A DNA stretch of 64,000 nt, from NCBI RefSeq assembly GCF_004363695.1, contig NZ_SNZC01000002.1, positions 712,787-776,786 of the forward strand, written 5' to 3'. Shown here piece by piece: positions 34,378 through 43,697 of the stretch. The stretch's first letter is position 1; each line of letters opens with the position of its first letter. Below the pieces are notes generated by a model. The model saw only the letters and a program-made list of their open reading frames with translations. It did not search any database and was not told the origin of the DNA. The position numbers and the translations under genes are program-made. The DNA comes from Flavobacterium cheniae (GTDB lineage: Bacteria; Bacteroidota; Bacteroidia; Flavobacteriales; Flavobacteriaceae).

Positions 34378-35250
34378 ATGAAGAAATTTGTAGTTTTATT
34401 TTCTTTAATAGTAGGTGCATTTGCCTTTTTCTCTTGTGAGGATTCAGACGATGTATCAGAAGAGCCTCATTTAATAGTCAAATTCCAATTTGACCCCAAT
34501 CAGGTGCGATTGAATAATTTGGGTCAACCTGCTACTATTCCATCTGGTCATGCAGCACAATCACCTGATTTTAGGAAAATTAGTGCTCATTATTTTGAGT
34601 TGGCTCCCACGGCTTACACTCAACTAACAGAAGGAACTGTTTTATACCATGCAGATGAAACCACTCAAGGAGGTTCGGTTGCAATTGATTTTAGTAAAGC
34701 CGTTGTGGTAGGTGAAGGCGAAGCTTTTTTGAGAATTCCATTAAGTCAAGTAGCGCAAGGAAACTATGAATATGTTCGAGTTTCATTAGCTTATCAAGAA
34801 TACAATATTTCAATTCGCAACAATGGTGCAGATTATCAAGGTAAATTAGCGAGTTTTGTAGGATATAATAATTATATTACAACACATTCAATAGGTAATA
34901 ATTCATTCCCAGTAAATGGAAATCGTTTGCAAGGTTATTGGGCTTTTGCCTTGAATGATTTTCCTTATGCTACTTCAGGGCAAGCACCTGCTGGCGCTAC
35001 AACGGTTCCAAACCCAATTGCAGCAACTTCACCAATCCCTTCTGGCTCATGTGTGGTAACTGGAAAATTTGCTCAAAATCTTATTATTAATGGTAATGAA
35101 ACGCGAGATGTAGTTATTACTTTATCACTTTCCTCTAACAATAGTTTTGAATGGCAAGAAGTTACTTCAGATGGTAAATATGAGCCTTCAATAGGTGAAA
35201 ATGTGGTTGATATGGGCTTAAGAGGATTGATACCTACTTATGTTAAATAA
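34378..35250 (+). CDS. Lipoprotein of unknown function
   Basis: A 290-residue protein with the signal MKKFVVLFSLIVGAFAFFSC and an acidic stretch directly after the lipid-bearing Cys (CEDSDD). In related bacteria, acidic residues just after Cys export lipoproteins to the outer face of the outer membrane, so surface exposure is plausible. The body is beta-rich and Gly/Asn/Thr-rich, with no motif I recognise. One further Cys lies in SGSCVV near the C-terminal third. It has no near neighbour in operon arrangement and lies upstream of the sdh promoter. Confidence 0.65.
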   Translation: MKKFVVLFSLIVGAFAFFSCEDSDDVSEEPHLIVKFQFDPNQVRLNNLGQPATIPSGHAAQSPDFRKISAHYFELAPTAYTQLTEGTVLYHADETTQGGSVAIDFSKAVVVGEGEAFLRIPLSQVAQGNYEYVRVSLAYQEYNISIRNNGADYQGKLASFVGYNNYITTHSIGNNSFPVNGNRLQGYWAFALNDFPYATSGQAPAGATTVPNPIAATSPIPSGSCVVTGKFAQNLIINGNETRDVVITLSLSSNNSFEWQEVTSDGKYEPSIGENVVDMGLRGLIPTYVK

Positions 35251-35359
35251 ATATATTTGCTAAAATAGTATATGTTGTTATGATTTTAAGCATCTAAGCT
35301 TCTGATATTCAACGATAGTTAAATTCATTTTAAAATCATTATAAATTAGCTCTAAAAGG

Positions 35360-35390
35360 TTGTAGTTAATTTCAAATAGCCTTATTTTTG
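35360..35390 (+). promoter_or_regulatory. sdhCAB promoter (-33 TTG, -7 TATTTTTG)
   Basis: TTG (35360-35362) and TATTTTTG (35383-35390) are 20 bases apart, a good Bacteroidota match. The sdhC ATG is 39 bases further on. Confidence 0.7.
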
Positions 35391-35429
35391 TTTGATTTTT
35401 TATTAAACTAGTACAATCAAATAAAAATT

Positions 35430-36314
35430 ATGGCAAAATCGGCACTATTAAAGTCATCTATCGTAAAAAAATACTGGATGGCTCTTACAGGTTTATTTCT
35501 ATGCTTGTTTTTGGCGGGGCATTTGGCAGGAAATCTTCAATTGATTTTCGGAACCAGTCAGCAATTTAATGAATATGCATTATTCATGACCACCAATCCA
35601 GCAGTTAAGTTACTTTCTTATCTTACTTACATTTCAATTTTATTCCATGCTATTGATGGGATCATGTTAACAATCCAAAACAAAAAAGCAAGACCGGTTG
35701 GTTATGCTAAAACAGATGGTTCTTCAAGCAGTTTAGCTTCAAGAAATATGGCGGTTTTAGGAACAGTTATCATGGTGTTTATAGCTACACACATGGTGAA
35801 TTTTTGGGCTAAAATGCATTTTGACAAAAACATGCCATTAGTTCAAAAAGAAATGGACAATGGTATGGGGCAAAAACAAATTCAGTTAGTGGGAACAAAA
35901 GATTCTCAAATGCCTTACATGCAATTGGATCAAAGCGGAAAATTATCTAAAGAATTTTTTGAGACAATCAAAATGCAAACACAAGGGCAATACGATCTAG
36001 AAGTGCAAGACATGACTAAAATCGTAAACAAAAAAACGGGTGAAGTCATTTTTGAAGGTTACAAAGATTTGTACAAATTAACTGTAGACTTTTTTAAAGA
36101 TGCTAAATACGGATTGTTTTTTACAATCGGTTATGTTTTAGCAATGTTAGCTTTGGCATTTCACTTATGGCATGGTTTTCAAAGTGCTTTTCAATCGCTT
36201 GGAGCTACTAGTTCAAAATTAACACCAGCAATCAAGTTTTTCGGAAGAGCATTTGCAATTATAGTTCCACTATTATTTGCAATTATTCCAATCTTCTTAC
36301 ATTTTAAAAAATAA
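35430..36314 (+). CDS. sdhC: Succinate dehydrogenase/fumarate reductase cytochrome b subunit
   Basis: Membrane anchor of complex II that passes electrons to menaquinone. Five transmembrane helices are visible (about 11-36, 52-80, 103-128, 220-248 and 262-290). Histidines in AGHLAG, LFHAIDG, ATHMVNF and AFHLWHG suit the four axial ligands of a di-haem type B subunit, which needs no SdhD. The loop between helices three and four is about 90 residues, much of it charged (residues 130-215), making the protein 294 residues; I remember flavobacterial SdhC as nearer 225. It is first of sdhCAB. Confidence 0.9.
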   Translation: MAKSALLKSSIVKKYWMALTGLFLCLFLAGHLAGNLQLIFGTSQQFNEYALFMTTNPAVKLLSYLTYISILFHAIDGIMLTIQNKKARPVGYAKTDGSSSSLASRNMAVLGTVIMVFIATHMVNFWAKMHFDKNMPLVQKEMDNGMGQKQIQLVGTKDSQMPYMQLDQSGKLSKEFFETIKMQTQGQYDLEVQDMTKIVNKKTGEVIFEGYKDLYKLTVDFFKDAKYGLFFTIGYVLAMLALAFHLWHGFQSAFQSLGATSSKLTPAIKFFGRAFAIIVPLLFAIIPIFLHFKK

Positions 36315-36332
36315 TCAACATCAGTATATATT

Positions 36333-38342
36333 ATGAAGTTAGATTCTAAAATACCAGCAGGTCCGTTAAAAGACAAATGGACCGATCATAAAAATCACTT
36401 GAAATTAGTTGCTCCAAATAATAGACCAAAAATCGATATTATTGTGGTAGGAACTGGTTTAGCAGGTGCTTCTGCTGCCGCTTCTCTTGGAGAAATGGGC
36501 TACAATGTAAAAGCATTCTGTTTTCAAGATTCTCCACGTCGTGCACACTCAATTGCGGCTCAAGGAGGTATCAATGCAGCAAAAAATTATCAAAATGATG
36601 GTGATAGTATTTACCGTCTTTTTTATGATACAATTAAAGGTGGTGACTACCGTGCACGTGAAGCAAACGTTCACCGTTTAGCAGAAGTTTCTGGAAATAT
36701 TATCGACCAATGTGTGGCTCAAGGAGTTCCTTTCGCACGCGAATATGGTGGAATGTTAGACAACCGTTCGTTTGGTGGAACGCAAGTACAACGTACTTTC
36801 TACGCTGCTGGACAAACAGGACAACAATTATTATTAGGAGCATATTCTGCTTTATCAAGACAAATTGGGTTAGGACGTGTAAAAATGTACAACCGTCACG
36901 AAATGTTAGATTTAGTTAAAGTAGATGGAAAAGCTCGTGGAATTATCGCTCGTAACTTGATTACAGGAGAAATCGAAAGACATTCAGCACATGCTGTTGT
37001 TATTGCTTCTGGAGGTTATGGAAACGTATATTTCCTTTCTACAAACGCAATGGGAAGTAACGTAACTGCAGGATGGAAAATCCACAAGCAAGGAGCCTTA
37101 TTTGCTAACCCATGTTATGTACAAATTCACCCAACATGTATTCCAGTTCACGGAACAAATCAGTCAAAATTAACTTTGATGTCTGAATCGTTACGTAACT
37201 CAGGGCGTATTTGGGTTCCTAAGAAAAAAGAAGATGCTGAAGCAATTAGAGCTGGTAAATTAAAACCAACGCAAATTGCAGAAGAAGATAGAGATTATTA
37301 TTTAGAGAGAAAATATCCAGCTTTTGGAAATTTAGTTCCTCGTGATGTGGCTTCAAGAGCTGCAAAAGAAGTTTGTGATGCAGGACATGGTATCGAAGCA
37401 AATGATACTAACGAAGGAGTATACCTGGATTTCTCAACAGAAATTCAAACTAAAGGTAAACAATCGGCGTACGCAAAAGGAAATCACAATCCAACTCCAG
37501 AAGAAATTACAGCTTTAGGAAAACAGTGGTTAGAAGAGAAATATGGTAACTTGTTTACGATGTATCAAAAAATCACGGATGAAAATCCTTATGAAACGCC
37601 AATGAAAATTTACCCTGCGGTTCACTATACAATGGGTGGAGTTTGGGTTGATTATAACTTACAATCTACTATTCCAGGTTGTTTCGTAGCAGGTGAAGCT
37701 AATTTCTCTGACCACGGAGCTAACCGTTTAGGAGCTTCAGCTTTAATGCAAGGTTTAGCAGATGGATATTTTGTATTGCCTTACACAATTTCTAACTATT
37801 TAGCTGACGAAATTAGAACTGGAAAAATCTCAACAGATTCTCCAGAATTCTTAGAAGCAGAAGCAAGAGTAAAAGATTCAATTAGCAAATTCTTAAACAA
37901 CAACGGTACAAAATCGGTTGATTATTTCCATAAAAAATTAGGTTTGATTATGTGGAATAAAGTAGGAATGGGTCGTAATGAAAAAGGATTAACAGAAGCT
38001 ATTGCTGAAATCGCTCAATTAAAAGAAGATTTCTACAAAGAAGTTTATGTTCCTGGAAGTGCAGACGAATTAAATCCTGAGTTAGAAAAAGTATTAAGAG
38101 TTGCAGATTTCATCGAATTAGGTCAGTTGATGGCAATGGATGCTTTACAACGTAAAGAATCTTGTGGAGGTCACTTCCGTGAAGAATATCAAGATGCTGA
38201 AGGAGAAACTTTACGTGATGACGAAAACTTCAAATTTGTTGGGGCTTGGGAATACAAAGGAGATGATATCAGTAGAGAAGAACTTCACAAAGAAGAATTG
38301 AAATACGAAGAAATTAAAATTGCAGCTAGAAATTACAAATAA
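36333..38342 (+). CDS. sdhA: Succinate dehydrogenase/fumarate reductase flavoprotein subunit
   Basis: Catalytic flavoprotein that oxidises succinate to fumarate. The 669 residues open with the FAD fold [19 protein letters not shown], then [17 protein letters not shown], which includes the His covalently bound to [12 protein letters not shown], the catalytic-region Arg block and [21 protein letters not shown] follow. It is preceded by sdhC and followed six bases later by sdhB, in the order C-A-B usual for type B enzymes. Confidence 0.96.
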   Translation: MKLDSKIPAGPLKDKWTDHKNHLKLVAPNNRPKIDIIVVGTGLAGASAAASLGEMGYNVKAFCFQDSPRRAHSIAAQGGINAAKNYQNDGDSIYRLFYDTIKGGDYRAREANVHRLAEVSGNIIDQCVAQGVPFAREYGGMLDNRSFGGTQVQRTFYAAGQTGQQLLLGAYSALSRQIGLGRVKMYNRHEMLDLVKVDGKARGIIARNLITGEIERHSAHAVVIASGGYGNVYFLSTNAMGSNVTAGWKIHKQGALFANPCYVQIHPTCIPVHGTNQSKLTLMSESLRNSGRIWVPKKKEDAEAIRAGKLKPTQIAEEDRDYYLERKYPAFGNLVPRDVASRAAKEVCDAGHGIEANDTNEGVYLDFSTEIQTKGKQSAYAKGNHNPTPEEITALGKQWLEEKYGNLFTMYQKITDENPYETPMKIYPAVHYTMGGVWVDYNLQSTIPGCFVAGEANFSDHGANRLGASALMQGLADGYFVLPYTISNYLADEIRTGKISTDSPEFLEAEARVKDSISKFLNNNGTKSVDYFHKKLGLIMWNKVGMGRNEKGLTEAIAEIAQLKEDFYKEVYVPGSADELNPELEKVLRVADFIELGQLMAMDALQRKESCGGHFREEYQDAEGETLRDDENFKFVGAWEYKGDDISREELHKEELKYEEIKIAARNYK

Positions 38343-38348
38343 AATATT

Positions 38349-39110
38349 ATGAGTGCAGCAAAAAATATCAATATAAACCTTAAAATTTGGCGTCAAAAGA
38401 ATGCTAATTCTAAAGGTAGCATAGAAACTTATAAATTAGATAATGTTTCTACTGCAAGTTCGTTTTTGGAAATGTTAGACCAATTAAACGAGCAATTAAT
38501 TAACGAAAGAAAAGAGCCAGTTGCCTTTGATCACGATTGTCGTGAAGGAATTTGTGGGTCTTGTTCATTATACATTAATGGACGTGCTCACGGACCTGAT
38601 ACTGGAATTACAACCTGTCAGTTACACATGAGAATGTTCAACGATGGTGATACAATTTACATCGAACCATGGAGAAGTAAGGCTTTCCCTGTAATCAAAG
38701 ATTTAGTTGTTGACAGAACCGCTTTTGATAGAATTCAGCAAGCTGGAGGTTTCGTATCGGTAAACACTTCTGGAAATACTATTGATGCTAACTCAATTCC
38801 AGTTCCTAAAGTTGATGCAGACAAAGCGTTTGAAGCAGCAGCTTGTATTGGTTGTGGAGCTTGTGTGGCTACTTGTAAAAATGGTTCTGCGATGTTATTC
38901 GTTGGAGCAAAAGTATCTCAATACGCTTTATTACCACAAGGTAAAGTTGAAGCTACACAACGTGTTTTAAACATGGTACGTCAAATGGACGAAGAAGGTT
39001 TCGGAAATTGTACGAATACTGGAGCATGTGAAATTGAATGTCCAAAAGGTATTTCATTAGAAAACATTGCTCGTATGAACAGAGAATTTTTAAAAGCATC
39101 TGTGAAGTAA
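38349..39110 (+). CDS. sdhB: Succinate dehydrogenase/fumarate reductase iron-sulfur subunit
   Basis: Electron-transfer subunit with three iron-sulfur clusters. [19 protein letters not shown] with a later Cys in TTCQLH binds the 2Fe-2S cluster. [14 protein letters not shown] and [14 protein letters not shown] supply ligands for the 4Fe-4S and 3Fe-4S clusters. The 253 residues are the usual length. It is last in sdhCAB and followed by a terminator at 39133-39167. Confidence 0.96.
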   Translation: MSAAKNININLKIWRQKNANSKGSIETYKLDNVSTASSFLEMLDQLNEQLINERKEPVAFDHDCREGICGSCSLYINGRAHGPDTGITTCQLHMRMFNDGDTIYIEPWRSKAFPVIKDLVVDRTAFDRIQQAGGFVSVNTSGNTIDANSIPVPKVDADKAFEAAACIGCGACVATCKNGSAMLFVGAKVSQYALLPQGKVEATQRVLNMVRQMDEEGFGNCTNTGACEIECPKGISLENIARMNREFLKASVK

Positions 39111-39132
39111 TTCATAGAATCTTAAAAATAAT

Positions 39133-39167
39133 AAAAACGCATTCATTCATTTGGATGCGTTTTTTGT
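39133..39167 (+). terminator. Intrinsic terminator after sdhB
   Basis: AAAAACGCAT and ATGCGTTTTT form a 10-bp stem around TCATTCATTTGG, with a T-rich tail. Confidence 0.88.
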
Positions 39168-39238
39168 TTTTAAATATTTCTTAAACATTCTTAAATGAAA
39201 GAATAAAATGGTATTTTTAACCTGATAAATTAGTCAAT

Positions 39239-39691
39239 ATGAAACAGCTATTTCTTTTGTTTTTCTTTCTTTTTTCAATTGCTGTTATATCGCAAAGCAA
39301 CATTTTAGTTATTCAAAAGTTAAATTCTAATTTTACCAAAGAAATTAAGGAGAACAAGCGTATTAAGGTATGGACAAAAGATGGTCAAAAACTTTATGGA
39401 AGATTCACAATAAAGGATTCCATAAGTATTATAATTGAAGAAAAAGTTATACTGTTAGAAGACATCATAAAAATGAAGAAAAAGTCACTTTTTGGAACCA
39501 TAGCAAATCCTATTTTCATTGTTTATGGTTCTTTTGCGATAATTGCTGGTGTGGTAACAGTTGGTACCGGAGGTTGGGGTGCAATTATTGGAGGAAGCTT
39601 CATTATTGGAGGAGTGCCATTAGTTTTAATACCGTCAATTTCTAATAATCACCCATCAGATAAATGGGAGTATTCAATAAAAATAAGATAA
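39239..39691 (+). CDS. Exported membrane protein of unknown function
   Basis: A 150-residue protein with a signal sequence (residues 1-19, ending ISQ) and a charged middle region with a beta-strand pattern (RIKVWTKDGQKLYGRFTIKD), loosely like an SH3-type fold. Two hydrophobic, Gly-rich segments follow at about 90-108 and 113-132. I do not recognise a family. It abuts the nitrilase-family gene (ATG directly after the TAA), so the two are likely co-translated. Confidence 0.6.
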   Translation: MKQLFLLFFFLFSIAVISQSNILVIQKLNSNFTKEIKENKRIKVWTKDGQKLYGRFTIKDSISIIIEEKVILLEDIIKMKKKSLFGTIANPIFIVYGSFAIIAGVVTVGTGGWGAIIGGSFIIGGVPLVLIPSISNNHPSDKWEYSIKIR

Positions 39692-40456
39692 ATGAAAGTA
39701 GCTCTTTTTCAAACCAAATTAGCTTGGGAAAATCCAGAAATCAATCGAACATTCATTGAGGAATATTTCTTAAATGAAGACGAATCATTTGATTTATTTG
39801 TCTTGCCCGAAATGTTCACTTCAGGTTTTACCATGAATCCATCTGCTGTTGCTGAAACTATGGAAGACGAAACAATGGCTTGGTTAAAAGAATTAGCAAA
39901 AAAGAAAACTTGTGCCATAACGGGCAGTTTAGTAATAAAAGAAAACGGAAATTTCTATAACCGAATGGTGTTTGTTTTTCCATCTGGCGAAGTGCAGTTT
40001 TACAACAAAAGGCATTTATTCACCTTAGCTGGCGAAGATAAAGTGTACACAAAAGGAATTGAAAAAGTAATCGTAAATTATAATAATTGGAATATTTGTC
40101 TACAAATTTGCTACGATTTGCGATTCCCGGTTTTTGTTAGGAATGTTGAAAATTACGACTTGTTATTGTACGTTGCCAATTGGCCAAAACCACGAATTAA
40201 CGCTTGGGATGCTCTTTTAAAAGCGCGTGCCATTGAAAATATGTGCTACACCATTGGTGTTAATAGAATAGGCGAAGATGCCAATAAATTAGAATATCCT
40301 GGACATTCTAAGGCAACTGACTTTTTAGGAAATACAATTGTGGATTGCGAAGATGAATTAGGAGTTTTTATCTTCGAATTGGATAAAAATGCCCAACAAG
40401 AAACCCGTCAAAAATTGAATTTTCTTAATGATAGAGACGATTTTACAATTCTTTAA
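39692..40456 (+). CDS. Nitrilase-superfamily amidase (omega-amidase-like)
   Basis: A 254-residue carbon-nitrogen hydrolase. The catalytic triad is visible as Glu40 in FVLPEMFTSG, Lys106 in YNKRHLF and Cys140 in LQICYDLRFPVF. Length and flanking motifs resemble YafV/Nit2 omega-amidases, which hydrolyse alpha-ketoglutaramate and alpha-ketosuccinamate in metabolite repair. It follows the preceding gene with no gap. Its TAA overlaps the stop codon of the convergent Ig-like lipoprotein gene, so no separate terminator exists between them. Confidence 0.9.
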   Translation: MKVALFQTKLAWENPEINRTFIEEYFLNEDESFDLFVLPEMFTSGFTMNPSAVAETMEDETMAWLKELAKKKTCAITGSLVIKENGNFYNRMVFVFPSGEVQFYNKRHLFTLAGEDKVYTKGIEKVIVNYNNWNICLQICYDLRFPVFVRNVENYDLLLYVANWPKPRINAWDALLKARAIENMCYTIGVNRIGEDANKLEYPGHSKATDFLGNTIVDCEDELGVFIFELDKNAQQETRQKLNFLNDRDDFTIL

Positions 40457-42054
40457 TCCAAAATAAAATCTTGTTCTACATCCCAGTTTGCCCTAACATC
40501 AATTAGTTTTGGAAAATAGATAATTTCTTCGGCTTGTTTTTTAGCCAAGTAATTTCCTGTAGTCCATTCATTATCGGAATTATCGTCGTAGATGATTCTT
40601 ATCGTATATAATTTTGGTTCAATGGTTTCAAAATAAACACTTGTTTCTTTTGTTGAACTCATTTTATACAAAACCTCGTTTTTATCCATCAATTCAACAA
40701 TAAATGGAAAGCGTTTAATGTTTGAAATGTTGATTTTTAAATTTCCATAATCAGAAAGTTGCTTGGTACTAAAATTATATTTTAGTGAATCGTTTGTGGT
40801 TTCGTAAAAGTCTTTGATAGCACCAGGAAGTAATTCTATGGTGTACTTTTCATCTTCTTTTTTTTCAAAATCAAAAACAATTTCCTGATCAAAATCAATA
40901 TATTTTGAGGTAAATTTTACAGTTGTAGAATCTTTACTTCGTAATACAATTTTAGATTCATCAATAGCGGTTATTGGTGTTTTTGATTTAAGAACAAATG
41001 CGTCTCTAAACGCTAAAATACCACCTGTTTTGTTTTCAATGTCTAGCGAATCTGCTTCTTTTAAATCTTTTAGCTTTGCATTAAAAGTTTTAGAATAGTC
41101 TTTGTTAGTAACAGAAATTTGTAAAGAATCTATTTTCATTTTTGGATAAAAAATTCGAACAGAATCTTTGTTTTTTTCAGGGAATTTGGCAATTTTAATT
41201 GGTACTTGAGTATTGTTATAAGAAGCAGTAATTTTAGTGTTTTTAAAATCACCTTCGTATCCTAAGAAAAGCTTGTTGTTACTTTCCTGTGATGGTTTGT
41301 CTGCTTTAAAAGGTTTCTTTTCTTGAAACAATTCTAATTCAAACATATCTGAGGTAGGAACTGTAATTGGATAGTCAATAAATCCAATTTTATCTATTGC
41401 TGGATTGTATTTGTTATTACCAGCTTTATCTTTCATGGCTACAATTTTATAAGAGCCTTCCTTTAGGTTTTCCAATGAAAAGACTTTTAAACTGTCTAGA
41501 GTGTTGGTAATATAAAGAGGCGTTTCTTTAAATACTGTTGAATCAGTAAATGTTTGAGCATCATAGAGCATTATCGAAACAAAATTATCTGGTTTTTGTT
41601 CGTAAGCATCTTTTACTTTTCCAACCACAGTTAAAGAATCTACATAATTTCCTGTCGAAAAAACATATTTGAATTGCGAATACGAATTTCCTTCGTTATT
41701 ATCGGTAATACTTTGTCCAAAATTGAAACTATAAGTCGTATTTGGTGCCAAAGTATCTAAAATTTTAATTGAAATATACTTACTTGCGCTTCCTTGTGGT
41801 ACAATGATAGGTTGTTTTTTCATTGGAGGCGAAATAATCAATTGTTTGTTGATGTCTTTTACCTTGATCAATTCGTCAAAGCTAATTTTGATTTCATTTC
41901 CTTTGAAATTGGTAGTAAAATTATCTGGATTACTATTGATGATTTTTGGAGCAATGGTATCTTTATCACCACCAGTAATGGTTCCGCGCTTAGCGCAATT
42001 GGTTAATAATAAAAGACTTGCTAATAAAAAAGCTATGTATTTAAATTTTGTCAT
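40453..42054 (-). CDS. Lipoprotein with N-terminal Ig-like (SbsA-type) domain
   Basis: A 533-residue lipoprotein whose signal ends LLLLTNCAKRG. Next is a bacterial Ig-like domain: APKIINSNPDNFTTNF, EIKISFDELIKV and the strand TYSFNFGQSITD, typical of a Bacteroidota envelope-lipoprotein family. The rest is beta-rich with Asp/Lys-rich spacers, ending in a domain with ELMDKNEVLYK and TGNYLAKKQAEEI. I use the ATG at 42054; the frame is open to 42108 but the extension lacks signal character. It follows comF on the same strand with a 67-base gap. Confidence 0.75.
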   Translation of the reverse strand: MTKFKYIAFLLASLLLLTNCAKRGTITGGDKDTIAPKIINSNPDNFTTNFKGNEIKISFDELIKVKDINKQLIISPPMKKQPIIVPQGSASKYISIKILDTLAPNTTYSFNFGQSITDNNEGNSYSQFKYVFSTGNYVDSLTVVGKVKDAYEQKPDNFVSIMLYDAQTFTDSTVFKETPLYITNTLDSLKVFSLENLKEGSYKIVAMKDKAGNNKYNPAIDKIGFIDYPITVPTSDMFELELFQEKKPFKADKPSQESNNKLFLGYEGDFKNTKITASYNNTQVPIKIAKFPEKNKDSVRIFYPKMKIDSLQISVTNKDYSKTFNAKLKDLKEADSLDIENKTGGILAFRDAFVLKSKTPITAIDESKIVLRSKDSTTVKFTSKYIDFDQEIVFDFEKKEDEKYTIELLPGAIKDFYETTNDSLKYNFSTKQLSDYGNLKINISNIKRFPFIVELMDKNEVLYKMSSTKETSVYFETIEPKLYTIRIIYDDNSDNEWTTGNYLAKKQAEEIIYFPKLIDVRANWDVEQDFILD

Positions 42055-42121
42055 TTTCTCAAATAATGTGGTTACAAAATAACGACTATAATTAGTACAA
42101 ACATACAATTTTTAGTAATTT

Positions 42122-42805
42122 TTATGATAGCGTATAGGCAATGGTTACAACACTAACTTTGCTGTTTGGAATTTTTAACAATGCCTTTGCGCAAGATTCA
42201 AGTGTAGCGCCAGATGTCATTACGTCGTCAACAAGTAAGAAATGTTTGTTTTGGTCAGCTTCGGTGAAATTCACATCAAATAAGGAGTTGGCAATATCTT
42301 TTCTATTTTCTTTGTCTTTTTTGGTTTGTGTTTTGGAATAACGACTTCTGTATAAAAGGTTAGGATTATAAGGTATTTCAAGTTCTTTTGACAAAGCTTC
42401 ACAAAAAGTAGTAACTTGATTATAACCTCGTTCTTCTAATCTTTTTTTATGTAATGGAACTGGGATAATTTCCGAGACAGTTTGTATTTGGCTAATATTT
42501 TCTAAATCTTTTGCATACCATTTACCTAGTAAGGAACCCACTTCTTGATGATTTTTATATTTTAGGTTATGAATTAAATTTTGAACAATACCTTTATGAT
42601 GAAAATACAACATTGATGCACTAAATTCTATAGGAATTATGCCATAAAATTTTTTTGTTGTATCATTGTGCTCCAAAAAATGATGATTCGTATGCGGTAA
42701 GTTGTGATTGCATTCGCTACAAATAATTTTTTCATTGTTAAGTAGCAAAGCATTGCAACCCAAGCAAAGTTTTGGGAAAAGTAAGTTTATCAGATATTTT
42801 AGCAT
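42122..42805 (-). CDS. ComF-family amidophosphoribosyltransferase-like protein
   Basis: A 227-residue cytosolic protein. Two CxxC pairs near the N-terminus (LCLGC and ICSEC) form a zinc ribbon. The phosphoribosyltransferase motif FLLVDDVMTSGATLES binds a PRPP-like group. IPVPLHKKRLEERGYNQ is the other family hallmark. ComF proteins are tied to DNA uptake, probably at the cytosolic face where single strands enter. No other competence gene is in this window. Confidence 0.92.
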   Translation of the reverse strand: MLKYLINLLFPKLCLGCNALLLNNEKIICSECNHNLPHTNHHFLEHNDTTKKFYGIIPIEFSASMLYFHHKGIVQNLIHNLKYKNHQEVGSLLGKWYAKDLENISQIQTVSEIIPVPLHKKRLEERGYNQVTTFCEALSKELEIPYNPNLLYRSRYSKTQTKKDKENRKDIANSLFDVNFTEADQNKHFLLVDDVMTSGATLESCAKALLKIPNSKVSVVTIAYTLS

Positions 42806-42866
42806 TTTATCGATTAATTATACTAACATTAACATTTTTGAATAAATTTATAAAAAAGTTTATAAA

Positions 42867-43637
42867 ATGACACGTAGAAAAAACAAAATAACCAAAATAA
42901 GCATCTTAGTATTGCTGTTATTGGCATTGTTTTTAAGTGTCAAATATTATAAAATATCAGATGATTTTGAGGCTTATACTAAAAACTCTGAACTAGAAAA
43001 TAAAGTGTTAGAAAGTCAACTTACAGAAATTCTTCACAAGTACGATTCTTTAAGCGTTAAAAATAAAATTGATAGTTTAAGATTTAACGAACAAATCAAG
43101 TTAGTTCAGTCAGGAAAATCAACAAAACAGGACTCAAGGTTTAATTCAATAGAAGATTCTATTGTGTTTTTTGCTAAAAAACAACAAGGTTCTAAAGAAG
43201 CGATTTCAAAAATTAATACTGTTGTAAATTCTAAAGTAGCAAGTAAAACCGCTCAGCTTACAGCTTTGAATGTTAATGCAAAAGGGGTTAAAATTTATTC
43301 TGATGCTTACAAAATGAGTGAAGCAAAAATTCAACAATTAAGAGTTTGTTTTACTTTAGAAGAAAACCAATTGGTACATTCGGGTTCAAAGACAATTTAT
43401 GTACAAGTGGTAAACCCAAAAAATCAAATTATTTCGTTAGGAGATACTTTTGTTGAGTCGGATACTAATATTAAATTACAATATAGTGCTTCTGTAAATG
43501 CAAATTATAAGAAATTAGATACAGATGTTTGTACTTATGTTAATTTGGATCAAAAGAAAACTATAAAAGGTAAATATAAAATCAATATTTATCACGATTT
43601 CGTTAAAATTGGCACCACAATTTTTGAATATCAATAA
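42867..43637 (+). CDS. Membrane-anchored coiled-coil protein of unknown function
   Basis: A 256-residue protein with a basic start, one transmembrane helix (about 10-27) and a long helical, coiled-coil-like region (about 30-115, with LENKVLESQLTEIL). The C-terminal beta-rich domain (about 140-256) ends in strands such as KYKINIYHDFVKIGTTIFEY. The topology suggests the C-terminal domain is periplasmic. I recognise similar hypothetical proteins in flavobacteria but no function. It lies divergent from comF and upstream of glyS. Confidence 0.65.
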   Translation: MTRRKNKITKISILVLLLLALFLSVKYYKISDDFEAYTKNSELENKVLESQLTEILHKYDSLSVKNKIDSLRFNEQIKLVQSGKSTKQDSRFNSIEDSIVFFAKKQQGSKEAISKINTVVNSKVASKTAQLTALNVNAKGVKIYSDAYKMSEAKIQQLRVCFTLEENQLVHSGSKTIYVQVVNPKNQIISLGDTFVESDTNIKLQYSASVNANYKKLDTDVCTYVNLDQKKTIKGKYKINIYHDFVKIGTTIFEYQ

Positions 43638-43685
43638 TTCTTATTTTTATTCTTCAATTTCTTTTCTTTATTTCATTCCTATTTT

Positions 43686-43693
43686 TACTTTTG
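43686..43693 (+). promoter_or_regulatory. -7 box very close to the glyS start
   Basis: TACTTTTG matches TAnnTTTG, and only four bases (CAGT) separate it from the glyS ATG at 43698. If used, transcription would start at or next to the ATG. No -33 TTG is clear. Confidence 0.45.
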
Positions 43694-43697
43694 CAGT

